From Streptomyces sp. ACA25 (lineage in GTDB: Bacteria; Actinomycetota; Actinomycetes; Streptomycetales; Streptomycetaceae), in contig NZ_JAQKPV010000007.1 of the NCBI RefSeq assembly GCF_028200735.1, positions 1 through 64,000 on the forward strand: a stretch of 64,000 bases of DNA, read 5' to 3'. The notes below the pieces were generated by a model. That model saw nothing but the letters and a program-made list of their open reading frames with translations, searched no databases and was not told the DNA's origin. The position numbers were made by a program, and so were the translations under genes. Positions 15,360-23,949 of this stretch are shown in pieces (the first letter of the stretch is position 1; every line of letters begins with the position of its first letter).

Positions 15360-16064
15360 TCAGTGTCCCATGCCCAATCCGCCGTCAACCGGGATGACGG
15401 CACCAGTGATGTATGCGGCCTCCTCCGAGGCCAGGAACCGCACCGCGGAAGCGACCTCCGCGGTCTGGGCGTAGCGGCCCAGCGGCACCTGCTTGACGAT
15501 CTTCTCCCGCTGCTCGTCGCTGAGCACCCGCGTCATGTCCGTGTCGACGAAGCCCGGGGCGACCACGTTGCAGGTGATGTTGCGCGAACCCAGCTCGCGG
15601 GCGAGGGACCGGGCGAACCCCACCAGCCCTGCCTTGGACGCGGCATAGTTCGCCTGCCCCGCCGAACCCAGCAGACCGACCACGGAGGAGATCAGCACGA
15701 TGCGCCCCCCGCGGGCACGGAGCATGCCGCGGGAGGCCCGCTTCACGACCCGGAAGGTGCCGGTGAGGTTGGTGTCGACGACAGAGGTGAAGTCCTCGTC
15801 GGACATGCGCAGCAGCAGCTGGTCACGGGTGACGCCGGCGTTGGCCACCAGTACCTCGACCGCCCCCTGCTTCTCCTCGACCTCCTTGTAGGCCCGCTCC
15901 ACCTGCTCCGGGTCCGTGATGTCGCACCGCACGGCCAGGAACCCCTCGGGGGGCTCACCGGACCGGTACGTGACGGCGACCTGGTCGCCTGCGTCGGCAA
16001 GGGCACGAGCGATGGCGAGCCCGATGCCGCGGTTGCCTCCGGTGACGAGTACAGAGCGGCTCAA
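15360..16064 (-). CDS. fabG: 3-oxoacyl-[acyl-carrier-protein] reductase
   Basis: Short-chain dehydrogenase of 234 residues from a TTG start at 16064, with AAGGGTGG about 4 bp upstream; the longer frame has no family match. The Rossmann motif is TGGNRGIGLAIARAL, the catalytic Ser lies in VLISSVVGLLGSAGQ, and YAASKAGLVGFARSL gives the Tyr and Lys. The NAG motif (VANAGVTRD) and the C-terminal IPVDGGLGMGH are standard. It reduces the keto group in fatty-acid elongation. Its product is used after dehydration by the adjacent FabI. Confidence 0.93.
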   Translation of the reverse strand: MSRSVLVTGGNRGIGLAIARALADAGDQVAVTYRSGEPPEGFLAVRCDITDPEQVERAYKEVEEKQGAVEVLVANAGVTRDQLLLRMSDEDFTSVVDTNLTGTFRVVKRASRGMLRARGGRIVLISSVVGLLGSAGQANYAASKAGLVGFARSLARELGSRNITCNVVAPGFVDTDMTRVLSDEQREKIVKQVPLGRYAQTAEVASAVRFLASEEAAYITGAVIPVDGGLGMGH

Positions 16065-16182
16065 GAGACCACCCTTTCTCTGAGGTTCTCCCAGTCGGAT
16101 ACTCCGCCCCACGCTAGCCTCCGGGCAGCGGAAGCCGGGGATCGGGCCGCGACAGGGGCACCCGGCAGTGCCTGTGGGATCC

Positions 16183-16773
16183 CTACAGACGGCCGGGCTC
16201 GAGAACGCACTCGCACCAGACGGTTTTCCCGACTTCCCGGTCAGCGACGCCCCACCGGGAGGACAGGGCCGAGATGAGGAGCAGGCCCCGCCCGTTCTCC
16301 GCCAGATCACGCGAGTCCGCGGTCACCGTCCCCCGGCCGCCGGAGCACGCGGAAGCGCCGGCCACAGGCACGGGGCCGGTGTCCGTGCGGGTGCGGTCGT
16401 ACAGGTCGGCTGTGCAGGAGGCCGCAGGGACGAGCCGCGGCCTGCGCTCGGAGCGGGCATCCGAGACCTCGATCCGTACCAGCACCCCGTCGAGCCGTCC
16501 GGCCGGCTCGACGGTGAGGCCCAGCCGGAAGTCCCGGCCCGGTATCTGCCCGTGCCGCACGGCATTGGCCGCCAGCTCGGCGACCAGCAGCGCGACCGTA
16601 CCGGAGGCCGCGCTGTCGTAAGGGATTCCCCAGGCGTCGAGCCGCTCCACGGCCAGCAGGCGCGCCAGCCGCGCACCACGCCGGGTGGAGGTGAACATCA
16701 TGTCGAACGTCCCGGGAAGTACCGAGAGCTCAGCACGGGGCGATTCGTCGTTCATACCTTCGAGCCTGCTCAT
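16183..16773 (-). CDS. ATP-binding anti-sigma-factor-like protein (HATPase_c, WhiJ-type neighbourhood)
   Basis: Protein of about 196 residues with the GHKL fold of RsbW/SpoIIAB-type kinases. The N-box is VALLVAELAANAVRHG, followed by VRIEVSDA and a G-box-like ENGRGLLLISAL. The insert around residues 120-155 (ASCTADLYDRTRTDT) is unusual. Start at 16773 or 16755 is uncertain. Such single-domain ATPases are very numerous in Streptomyces, and many act beside small regulators in development rather than as classical anti-sigma factors. A paralogue lies at 18567-19001. No sigma factor is beside it. Confidence 0.85.
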   Translation of the reverse strand: MSRLEGMNDESPRAELSVLPGTFDMMFTSTRRGARLARLLAVERLDAWGIPYDSAASGTVALLVAELAANAVRHGQIPGRDFRLGLTVEPAGRLDGVLVRIEVSDARSERRPRLVPAASCTADLYDRTRTDTGPVPVAGASACSGGRGTVTADSRDLAENGRGLLLISALSSRWGVADREVGKTVWCECVLEPGRL

Positions 16774-17316
16774 CGGGTGGCCGCCTGACCAGCCCGCCTT
16801 CCCCACGCACCGTTGCCGGGCCGGTACATGCGGTATTGCACAGCAGGTGACAGGTGGGGCGGTTCCCCGGCAGGGTGCTCGCAGAAGGCGGCGGAATATG
16901 ACAACTGCCCTGTCCCGTGGGCAGATCACGGCTGAAAAGGGTGGTCGCAGAGCCGCTGCGGGCCCTCATCCCGCCTGGCGCCGACCGGGCGGCAGATGAT
17001 CCGCATCGCTCGGCAGATGCGACCCGTCACCGCGTCAGCCGGTCACGCGACCACGCACCGGGCCCTCTTCCCGGGCCCCCACCGACATCCCCGGGCCGAA
17101 GCCCGCCGCACCGTCCGGGGCGGGCGGGCTGCCTCCTCCCTGCCACCCGGGGAACCGCCCGCCCCCGCGGTGTTCACCTTCCTGCCAATCCGCGCCGTCA
17201 GCCGCGGTACTCGGTCTCCGGGGGAAGCGCGCTGGTGCAAACTGGTCCGGTGCACACGTCACTTGAGGGAGTCGGCACTCCACTTTCCGTCACGGTGAAT
17301 GCCGGGAAGACAGCAG
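16774..17316. other. Intergenic region without recognised gene
   Basis: No convincing gene is seen in this 543-bp gap. Frames present are short, start without ribosome binding sites and show no motif. It must hold the promoter of the minus-strand ATPase gene and possibly one for the small ORF at 17317. A short dyad (GTGCA and TGCAC) lies near 17236-17256. Confidence 0.4.
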
Positions 17317-17616
17317 ATGACCACGGAAAGTAGCGGACACCCCTGGGTGGACTGTGCCGGCCCTCTCCCGGCCGAAGGCGAGTGGTCTCCGGACTACTGG
17401 TCTCCGGAGGTCCGGGACGAAAACTTGACGCCCGTCAGGGAAGCGGCACGCAGCTGCGGCCGGGAATGTCCCGAGCGCTCGAACAGGCGGGGTCCGGCTC
17501 CGCCGTCGCAGCGGCCCCGAAGCCGGCGGGCTGGACTGCGGAGCGGCTCTGCACCGCGTCGCAGCCGTGAATCACGAGGCAAGTCTCGGCAAGGCCGAGA
17601 CAAGCTGGAACCCTGA
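17317..17616 (+). CDS. Possible small ORF, unknown
   Basis: A 99-codon frame from the ATG at 17317, with GGGAAGA about 6 bp upstream. The first ~45 residues (MTTESSGHPWVDCAGPLPAE, then WSPDYWSPEVRDENLTPVRE) look protein-like. The second half is Arg/Ser/Pro-rich and looks like out-of-frame reading, so a frameshift near 17460 is possible. No family is recognised. It may be the remnant of a gene that once accompanied the anti-sigma ATPase. Confidence 0.3.
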   Translation: MTTESSGHPWVDCAGPLPAEGEWSPDYWSPEVRDENLTPVREAARSCGRECPERSNRRGPAPPSQRPRSRRAGLRSGSAPRRSRESRGKSRQGRDKLEP

Positions 17617-17641
17617 CGGGATCCACACATCTGAACCGGAT

Positions 17642-17767
17642 ATGGACTTCTTCTCGAATGCGCTCTTCGCTCTTGCTGATCCTACGACTGGTGCACCATC
17701 AGCGTCGACTTCCGACGCATTATCAGCACGAGTGTCTCCTTATTTCAGAACGAAGGAGATCCCATGA
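17642..17767 (+). CDS. Possible 41-aa micro-ORF
   Basis: It begins MDFFSNALFALADPTTGAP and ends FRTKEIP. Local GC is clearly lower than around it. The stop overlaps the ATG of the next micro-ORF by 4 bp. No clear ribosome binding site is seen. Function unknown; it may be a leader, a bioactive peptide or chance. Confidence 0.3.
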   Translation: MDFFSNALFALADPTTGAPSASTSDALSARVSPYFRTKEIP

Positions 17768-17808
17768 AACAAACTAGTGGAGCGAAGCATTCACCGGTTA
17801 CTCCGTGA
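17764..17808 (+). CDS. Possible 14-aa micro-ORF with strong ribosome binding site
   Basis: The peptide is MKQTSGAKHSPVTP. AAGGAG lies 5 bp before the ATG, the best such site in this kilobase. Its stop overlaps a GTG (17805) that opens a coding-like stretch. It could be a coupling peptide or the decayed start of a gene. Confidence 0.3.
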   Translation: MKQTSGAKHSPVTP

Positions 17809-18059
17809 ACGGCCTCAAGGAGAAGTACAACTGCGACGCCTGGCCACAGGGCCGCATCGGCGTGGGCCGCCCCAGCACATCGCTGAGCCGAGCAAGCCCC
17901 CGACAACGTCCCCCACGATCCACTCAGAGAAGAAATCTCCCCCATGCGCGCTTCGACTTTATTCTTTCCGCTGGCAGCCCTCGCACTTCTGGGCTGCACT
18001 GCCGACGAAGAAACCTACGACTACGCGGCACCCAGCGAGCTGTGCGGTCTGAACATTGA
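17805..18059 (+). pseudogene. Coding-like fragment, probable gene remnant
   Basis: From the GTG at 17805 the first ~27 codons (NGLKEKYNCDAWPQGRIGVG and on to RPSTSL) use G/C third positions almost throughout, as real genes do here. The reading extends upstream as far as WSEAFTGYS, where a TAG interrupts it. After codon 30 the coding character is lost and the frame overlaps the lipoprotein gene in another phase. This is best read as a fragment of an unidentified gene. Confidence 0.35.
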
Positions 18060-18474
18060 CCCAGGCCTCCTGCAACCGCTGCTGCCTCCGGGGAAGACGC
18101 TTGCGCAGTCGAGCGAGGGAAGCTATGAGGGCTACGACATCTGCACGGTCACCGTGGATTCCTCACAAGCGCTGAACGTCGGCGTCTCCTTCTCCGACGA
18201 GTACCGGGACCCGATGCAACGGACAACGCTCGCCGACAGCAGGAGAGAAGAAAAGATAGAGACCCGGGTCCAGGGCGAAGAGGCTGTCCTCTGGGCCACC
18301 GGTGTCAACATCTCCTTCCTCTGCGAACCACGCGAGGAAGCGAAGTACACCGTGCTCCGACTCACCGCCCAGCAACACTCCGGACCAAGTGAACCAGAAC
18401 GCCGGGAACGGATCGAGGCCTTCGCCGAGAACCTCGCGACAGCGGTCAAGCAGGAACACGGCTGCAGCAGTTGA
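17944..18474 (+). CDS. Putative lipoprotein, unknown
   Basis: Protein of 176 residues with a short signal peptide and lipobox (ALALLGC), then a polar domain with three further Cys that could form disulphides (SELCGLN, YDICTVT, ISFLCEP). The C-terminal helix (RERIEAFAENLATAVKQEHG) resembles the ends of DUF3558-like Streptomyces lipoproteins, though I cannot name a family. Codons are less GC-rich than in neighbours, and it sits in the lower-GC island between two anti-sigma ATPase paralogues, consistent with accessory or acquired DNA. Confidence 0.75.
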   Translation: MRASTLFFPLAALALLGCTADEETYDYAAPSELCGLNIDPGLLQPLLPPGKTLAQSSEGSYEGYDICTVTVDSSQALNVGVSFSDEYRDPMQRTTLADSRREEKIETRVQGEEAVLWATGVNISFLCEPREEAKYTVLRLTAQQHSGPSEPERRERIEAFAENLATAVKQEHGCSS

Positions 18475-18566
18475 CACCCGCACCGACCTGCCCCCCACTC
18501 AGCGGGGCCGCCCGCACAGACGCCGGGCGGCAGCACACCACAGCGGGCGGTGCGCACGGGCCGGCG

Positions 18567-19001
18567 TCAGTGAGACAGGACGTACTCGCACCAGACCGTC
18601 TTGCCTCTCGCGCACTCCGCCACACCCCATCGCGAGGCGATCGCTGAGACGATCAGCAGTCCTCGTCCACTGGTGTCGGAGGGGCGCGGGGAGGCGGGAG
18701 CGGGCCTGCGGTCGGCCCGGGTGTCGGTGACTTCGACCCGGACGACGTGTTGCCGCCGGGTGACCCGGAGCCGGAAGTCCCACCCCCGGTGATGACCGTG
18801 CACCACGGCGTTCGCCGCCAGCTCCGCAACCAGGAGTGCAACCGCTGAGGAGTCCTCGCTGTCGTAGGAGACGCCCCAGGCGTTCATGCGCTCCGCGACC
18901 AGGAGTCTGGCGAGCCGGGCGCCGTGCCGGGTGGAGGAGAAACTCATCACGAACTCGGAGGGGCGGAGGGGCCTGTCGTAGGGAGTGTCGGTAGCACGCA
19001 T
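18567..19001 (-). CDS. ATP-binding anti-sigma-factor-like protein (HATPase_c)
   Basis: Protein of 144 residues from the ATG at 19001 with GGGAG just upstream. The N-box is VALLVAELAANAVVHGH, followed by FRLRVTRRQHVVRVEVTDT and the G-box-like SGRGLLIVSAIASRWGV. It ends KTVWCEYVLSH. It is a paralogue of the gene at 16183-16773: both share FSSTRHGARLARLL-type and WGV-YDS segments, but this one lacks the Thr/Asp-rich insert. The frame extends further upstream without family resemblance. Likely a regulatory ATPase of the kind that accompanies WhiJ-like systems; its partner is not visible. Confidence 0.87.
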   Translation of the reverse strand: MRATDTPYDRPLRPSEFVMSFSSTRHGARLARLLVAERMNAWGVSYDSEDSSAVALLVAELAANAVVHGHHRGWDFRLRVTRRQHVVRVEVTDTRADRRPAPASPRPSDTSGRGLLIVSAIASRWGVAECARGKTVWCEYVLSH

Positions 19002-19194
19002 CACTCCCAGGTTTCCGTCTTCGGGGACAGGAAACCACCGGATGCCGACGAGCCGGTCCGTCCGCGCGTGGCACCCCTTCGCCGGACGGGACGGCCGCCC
19101 GGTTCCGTGCCGCCTCGGCAGGGCCGGGCGGCCGGGACGGGCGCCGTAGGATGGTCCGCGCCCACCCTTCACCCGACGACCGTCAGGACGCAAC

Positions 19195-20607
19195 GTGACA
19201 CGCCTCGGCGAATCCGTGCAGCGCGGCAGTGTGCTGCTGGCACAGGACCTCTCCTCCGACACCATGGTGCGGGAGCTGCTGGAGGAGACCGGGTCACGGC
19301 GCTATCTGGACCTGACCGACCTGTCGCCCGCGGAACAGGCGGAGCTGATCGGCTCGCGCGCGGTCGAGATCCTGCCCTCGGTGGAGAAACTGGCCGCGGA
19401 CATCGGGCGGGCCCGGGAGGAGGGGCGCGGGCTGCACGTCAAGCTCGGCATCGACCCGACGGCGGCCGACGTGCATCTCGGGCACACCGTGCCGATGATC
19501 GTGCTCAGCCGCTTCCAGCGGATGGGGCACGATGTCACCCTGATCATCGGGGACATCACCGCGAAGATCGGGGACCCGTCGGGACGGTCCAGCGAACGTC
19601 CGCCGCTGACCGATGCGGACATCGCCGCGAACCTCGCGGGCTACCGCGACCAGGTCAAACCGTTCTTCGACTTCGACAAGGTGCGGTTCCGGCACAACAG
19701 CGAGTGGCTGGCCGGCATCACCCTGCCGCGGCTGATCGGCATCCTGACGCAGGTTCCGGCTTCCTCGCTGTTGCAGCGGGACGACTTCCGCACCCGGCTG
19801 GAGGGGGGTCACGGGCTCACCATGTCGGAGCTGATCTACCCGGTGGCGATGGCCATCGACTCCGCCGAGATCGACGCGGACATCGAGCTGGGCGGCGTCG
19901 ATCAGCTGCTGAACATGCAGATGGGCCGCCGCGTGATGGAGATCTACGGGATGGAGCCGCAGCTGATCGCCACCATGCCGCTGATCGAGGGAACCGACGG
20001 TTCCGGCGCCAAGATGTCGAAGTCGCAGGGCAACTACGTCGGTCTGCGCGCAGCGGCCGACGAGGTGTTCGGGAAGATCATGTCGATTCCGGACCGGCTG
20101 ATGGAGCCGTACCTGCGGGCCTGGACCGAGTGGTCCGACACCGAGATCCGGACGGTCACGGGCCGCATGGCGGACCGCTCGCTGCACCCGATGGACCTGA
20201 AGAAGGTCCTGGCCGGCGAGGTCGTCACCGCGATGCACGGCGTCGAGGCGGCGATGGCGGCCCGGGCCGGGTTCACCGCACAGTTCTCGAAGAAGAGCTT
20301 CACCGAGGTGGGAACGCTGCCCGAGGTGGACCTCGCTGAGCACGGTGGTGAGACCGTCGCCGCCGTGCTCACCAAGCTCCTCGAGTTCGCCCCGAGCGCT
20401 TCCGCTGCCCGCCGGCTGGCCAAACAGAACGCGCTGCGGCTGGTGCTGGAGACCGGCACCGGCCAGCACGCGTCGGTCCTGACGGAGTCCGATGCTCTGC
20501 GCCCGCTGAGCGAGGTGGCCGCCGAGCGTCTCGGGGGGGTCGAGGAGCCGGTCGAAGGTGTGTACCTGAAAGCGGGCCGCAAACTGGCCCGGCTCCACGG
20601 CGCCTGA
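19195..20607 (+). CDS. tyrS: Tyrosyl-tRNA synthetase
   Basis: Class I aminoacyl-tRNA synthetase that charges tRNA-Tyr. The HIGH motif is VHLGHTVP (about residue 97), the tyrosine pocket includes GGVDQLLNMQMGRRVMEIYG, the KMSKS motif is SGAKMSKSQGNYVG (about 272), and an S4-like C-terminal RNA-binding domain ends RKLARLHGA. From the GTG at 19195 the protein has 470 residues, longer than the usual ~420. An in-frame ATG at 19264 would give a more typical length, but AGGA is well placed before the GTG. It is followed by a strong hairpin. Confidence 0.93.
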   Translation: MTRLGESVQRGSVLLAQDLSSDTMVRELLEETGSRRYLDLTDLSPAEQAELIGSRAVEILPSVEKLAADIGRAREEGRGLHVKLGIDPTAADVHLGHTVPMIVLSRFQRMGHDVTLIIGDITAKIGDPSGRSSERPPLTDADIAANLAGYRDQVKPFFDFDKVRFRHNSEWLAGITLPRLIGILTQVPASSLLQRDDFRTRLEGGHGLTMSELIYPVAMAIDSAEIDADIELGGVDQLLNMQMGRRVMEIYGMEPQLIATMPLIEGTDGSGAKMSKSQGNYVGLRAAADEVFGKIMSIPDRLMEPYLRAWTEWSDTEIRTVTGRMADRSLHPMDLKKVLAGEVVTAMHGVEAAMAARAGFTAQFSKKSFTEVGTLPEVDLAEHGGETVAAVLTKLLEFAPSASAARRLAKQNALRLVLETGTGQHASVLTESDALRPLSEVAAERLGGVEEPVEGVYLKAGRKLARLHGA

Positions 20608-20622
20608 GCACCGTACTGTCGT

Positions 20623-20663
20623 CGGGGCCCCGCACCCCCGCCGCCCGGGAGCGCGGGGCCCCG
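20623..20663. terminator. Hairpin terminator after tyrS
   Basis: A perfect 11-bp inverted repeat (20623-20633 and 20653-20663) begins 16 bp after the tyrS stop. Confidence 0.65.
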
Positions 20664-20732
20664 GCGTACGGTGGAAGGGTCCGGGCCCACACCCTTCCTT
20701 CCATCGGCCCGGCGAGAACGCAGGTGGTGAGC

Positions 20733-21194
20733 ATGAGCCTGAGGCGCCTGCTGCACCGTGGGAGCGATGCGCCCGTGTACCGGATCACCGGTGCCCGGCA
20801 GAGCCTGGAGGACGATGTCCGGGGGCGGGAGCGGCGCTACATCATCTCGATGCTGGTCCGTACCGCGTCGGTGATTCTGACGGTTGTGCTGTGGAATGTG
20901 AGCCGCCCGCTGGCGATCGCGACGCTGTTCCTGGGCGCGGTGATCCCGTACGTCGCGGTGGTGGTCGCCAACGCCGGGCGGGAGAAGTCCCCCGCCCTTC
21001 CCTCGACCTTCCTCACCGACGCCGACCGGCGTCCGGCGCTGCCGGTTCGGCCTCCGCAGCGTCCGTCCGGGGGATCCGCACATCCGGAAGGCTCTCGTCC
21101 GGAAGACCCCCCACCGGAACACCCGCCCGGAGGGCGTCCACGGCCGGAACAGCGAGGCCCCGGAACGGGTGACACGGAGCAGCCCGAAAGCTGA
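20733..21194 (+). CDS. DUF3099 domain membrane protein
   Basis: Protein of 153 residues from the ATG at 20733, with AGGTGG 5 bp before it. The N-terminal part VYRITGARQSLEDDVRGRER is the DUF3099 signature. Two membrane helices follow (SMLVRTASVILTVVLWNV and LAIATLFLGAVIPYVAVVVA), then a disordered Pro/Gly/Arg-rich tail. The family is actinobacterial and of unknown role. Confidence 0.85.
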   Translation: MSLRRLLHRGSDAPVYRITGARQSLEDDVRGRERRYIISMLVRTASVILTVVLWNVSRPLAIATLFLGAVIPYVAVVVANAGREKSPALPSTFLTDADRRPALPVRPPQRPSGGSAHPEGSRPEDPPPEHPPGGRPRPEQRGPGTGDTEQPES

Positions 21195-21381
21195 GCAGGC
21201 AGTCGGAAGCTCAAGACAGGCTCAGATCAATTGCGCTGTTCTTCTGCACCCGGCGGGTTGTCACATGTCATACTTCAAGAGCGCTCCGCGTCCCCCGTCG
21301 GAGCGATGGACCGACGCCGGGCGGCTCCCCCCGTGGCTGCCCGGCGTCGCCGCGTTCTTCCCCGGGGTGTTGGATGGACCC

Positions 21382-21597
21382 GTGAACGACACCCCGATCT
21401 GCTCCGCCAAGGGATGCCGTGCCCCCGCCGTGTGGGTGCTGGCCTGGAACAACCCGAAACTGCACACGCCGGAGCGCCGCAAGACCTGGCTTGCGTGCGA
21501 GCAACACCGGGAGTATCTCTCGCAGTTCCTCGGCGTACGGAACTTCCTCAAGGACGTCGTGCCACTGGCGGAGCGGGAACCCCCCGAGCCGGAATGA
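21382..21597 (+). CDS. Small conserved Cys-containing protein (sometimes annotated acetone carboxylase)
   Basis: Protein of 71 residues from the GTG at 21382. The pattern is ICSAKGCRAPAVWVLAWNNP, then WLACEQHREYLSQFLGVRNF. Three Cys and a His could bind a metal such as zinc. Homologues in Streptomyces are often labelled acetone carboxylase, but the protein is far too small to be that enzyme and the label is doubtful. It lies between DUF3099 and the convergent moaA. Confidence 0.75.
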   Translation: MNDTPICSAKGCRAPAVWVLAWNNPKLHTPERRKTWLACEQHREYLSQFLGVRNFLKDVVPLAEREPPEPE

Positions 21598-21654
21598 GAG
21601 TCCCGGCCGAGTGTGCAGGAACCGGAAATCCGGCCGTGCCCGGCTGACGAGCGG

Positions 21655-22644
21655 TCAGCCGCCGATGGCGGACATCGGCCGCTGCGGCTGAAGGAAGGCG
21701 GGGTCGTCCAGCCCGGAACCGGCCTTCTTCCCCCACATGGCGGTCCGCCAGAAGGCCGCGATCTCGTCGTCACTCGCGCCCGAGCGCAGCGCCCCGCGCA
21801 GGTCTGATTCCTCGCGGGCGAACAGACAGGTGCGGACCTGGCCGTCTGCGGTCAGCCGGGTGCGGTCGCAGGCCCGGCAGAACGGCCGAGTCACGGAGGC
21901 GATGACGCCGACGCGGTGCGGACCGCCATCGACGACCCAGCGCTCCGCGGGGGCGGAGCCCCGCTCGTCCTCGCCCTCCGGGGTGAGGGTGAAGCGGGTG
22001 CGCAGCGAAGCGAGAATGTCTCCGGCCGTGATCATTTCGCTGCGCTCCCAGCCGTGCTGGGCGTCCAGCGGCATCTGCTCGATGAAGCGCAGTTCGTAGT
22101 CGTTCTCCACCGCCCAGGTGAGCAGGTCGGGGGCCTCGTGGTCGTTGAGTCCCGGCATCAGCACGGCGTTGACCTTGACGGGGGTGAGGCCGGCCTCGCG
22201 GGCCGCGGCCAGGCCGCGCAGTACGTCCGCGTGCCGTTTGCGGCGGGTCAGCCGCTGGAAGACTTCGGGGTCGATGGTGTCGAGCGAGATGTTGACGCGG
22301 TCCAGGCCGGCGTCGCGCAGTGCGCCCGCCATCCGCTCCAGACCGATGCCGTTGCTCGTCAGGGACATTTTCGGGCGCGGCTCAAGAGCGGCGCAGCGCT
22401 CGACGAGGGAGACCAGCCCGGGGCGCAGCAGCGGCTCTCCGCCGGTGAACCGCACTTCGGTGACGCCCAGGTCGGTGACGGCGATCCGGATCAGCCGGAC
22501 GATCTCGTCGTCGGTGAGGAGGTCCGGCTTGGCCAGCCACTGCAGGCCCTCCTCGGGCATGCAGTACGTGCAGCGCAGATTGCACCGGTCGGTCAGAGAG
22601 ACCCGCAGATCGGTCGCGGTCCGACCATAGGTGTCGAGCAGCAT
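21655..22644 (-). CDS. moaA: GTP 3',8-cyclase
   Basis: Radical SAM enzyme of 329 residues that starts molybdenum cofactor synthesis by converting GTP to 3',8-cyclo-GTP. The first 4Fe-4S cluster motif is TDRCNLRCTYCMPEEG. The SAM segment is VTEVRFTGGEPLLRPG. The second cluster is held by CRACDRTRLTADGQVRTC near the C-terminus, which ends in the GG pair (MSAIGG) typical of MoaA. The ATG at 22644 follows GGAGGAG; the longer frame is the mirror of other sequence. No other moa gene is nearby. Confidence 0.95.
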   Translation of the reverse strand: MLLDTYGRTATDLRVSLTDRCNLRCTYCMPEEGLQWLAKPDLLTDDEIVRLIRIAVTDLGVTEVRFTGGEPLLRPGLVSLVERCAALEPRPKMSLTSNGIGLERMAGALRDAGLDRVNISLDTIDPEVFQRLTRRKRHADVLRGLAAAREAGLTPVKVNAVLMPGLNDHEAPDLLTWAVENDYELRFIEQMPLDAQHGWERSEMITAGDILASLRTRFTLTPEGEDERGSAPAERWVVDGGPHRVGVIASVTRPFCRACDRTRLTADGQVRTCLFAREESDLRGALRSGASDDEIAAFWRTAMWGKKAGSGLDDPAFLQPQRPMSAIGG

Positions 22645-22865
22645 GCCGGGCTCTCCTCCGCTGTGGGTACCGATAGGGGCAGCGTACGTCAGACCGCGGG
22701 ACCTTTCACCGGCCGACTGTGCGCGGGCGGTCCGCGAACGGAGGATGCACCGGGCCGTGCTGCTGCCCTCCGGGGTGGCCCGAGGGCGGCGGGTGGGCCC
22801 GAGGGCGGCGTGATGCGGACGGGGGGTGCGTGTGGTGTCGGTAGCGAGCCGTATCCTCGTGAACC

Positions 22866-23918
22866 ATGCTCGAAGACCACCAGGCAGCCGCAGTTGACAT
22901 TCCTGCGCAGCAGACCGCAAACCGGCCCTGGCCTTCGGGCTACCCGGACGGCTTCGCCGTGGTGGACGTGGAGACCACCGGCCTCGCGCGCCATGACCGG
23001 ATCGTGTCCGCGGCGGTGTACCGGCTGGATGCCCGGGGTGCGGTGCAGGACCGCTGGTACACCCAGGTCAACCCGCGGCGTGATCCAGGACCGACCTGGA
23101 TCCACGGGCTGACGGCAGCGATGCTGGCGGATGCGCCGCTCTTCCCCGAGATCGCCGAGGAGTTCGGCGATCGGCTGGCCGGCCGGGTGCTCGTCGCGCA
23201 CAACGCCTTTTTCGACTGGTCCATGATCGCCCGCGAGTACGCGCGGGCGGACCGTGTGGCACCGGTCGAGCAGCGGCTGTGCACGATTGCGCTCGCCAAG
23301 GAGCTCGCCCTGCCGCTGCCGAATCACAAGTTGGAGACTCTGGCTGCGTATTACGGTGTGCGGCAGGAGCGTGCTCACCACGCGCTGGACGACGCGCGGG
23401 TACTTGCCGAGACGTTCCGGCCGAGTCTGCACCGGGCCGCCCGGGAGGGCATCCGGCTGCCGCTGCTGGCCTGCCGGCCGATCACCGACTGGACGGACTC
23501 CCCGGCCGGTGGCCCGGAGGAGGTGCGTCAGGACTCCTGGCGCACGTGGCGCAACGCCAAGCGGCGTCCGCCGTGCCGGTTCCCCAACCCCGGCCGGTAC
23601 GAGGCCGGTGGCCCGCTGGTGCAGGGCATGCGGGTGGCCTTCTCGGGAGACACCTCCACGGACCGGGAGCTGCTGGAGGACCAGGCGCACGAAGCGGGCC
23701 TGCACATCGCGGGCAGCGTGTCCCGGCTCACCAGCCTGCTGGTCACCAACGATCCGGGCTCCCCGACGGCGAAGGTGGCCAAGGCCCGTCAGCACGGCAC
23801 TCCGGTGCTCGACGAGGCCGCTTTCACCCAGTTGCTGCGTGAGATCGTGCCGGCCTCCGGGGCGGAGATCCCGGCCCAGGCCCCGGCGCATGATCCTGCC
23901 CCGGCCCCGGAGAGCTGA
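22866..23918 (+). CDS. DEDDh 3'-5' exonuclease with C-terminal BRCT domain
   Basis: Protein of 350 residues. The N-terminal DnaQ-type exonuclease (about residues 25-195) has motif I VVDVETTGLARHD, motif II VAHNAFFDWSMIA and motif III HHALDDARVLAE. The C-terminal ~90 residues form a BRCT domain (GMRVAFSGDTSTDRELLEDQ, then AGSVSRLTSLLVTND and GTPVLDEAAFTQLL). The fusion suggests a repair or proofreading nuclease brought to damaged DNA or protein partners. It is divergent from moaA. Confidence 0.9.
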   Translation: MLEDHQAAAVDIPAQQTANRPWPSGYPDGFAVVDVETTGLARHDRIVSAAVYRLDARGAVQDRWYTQVNPRRDPGPTWIHGLTAAMLADAPLFPEIAEEFGDRLAGRVLVAHNAFFDWSMIAREYARADRVAPVEQRLCTIALAKELALPLPNHKLETLAAYYGVRQERAHHALDDARVLAETFRPSLHRAAREGIRLPLLACRPITDWTDSPAGGPEEVRQDSWRTWRNAKRRPPCRFPNPGRYEAGGPLVQGMRVAFSGDTSTDRELLEDQAHEAGLHIAGSVSRLTSLLVTNDPGSPTAKVAKARQHGTPVLDEAAFTQLLREIVPASGAEIPAQAPAHDPAPAPES

Positions 23919-23949
23919 CCGTGACCGGCTTCGGGTACCGTCGCATGCT

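Noticed and set aside
14526..16277. Long plus-strand frame (583 codons) opposite fabI and fabG
   Set aside because: It spans two recognised genes in reverse and shows no family motif, so it is a mirror.
16774..17316. Promoter-proximal gap searched for tRNA or small RNA
   Set aside because: No cloverleaf, no terminator-bounded hairpin set and no conserved motif could be recognised by eye.
21382..21597. Annotation as acetone carboxylase
   Set aside because: At 71 residues it cannot be that multi-subunit enzyme; the common label seems to be a propagated error.
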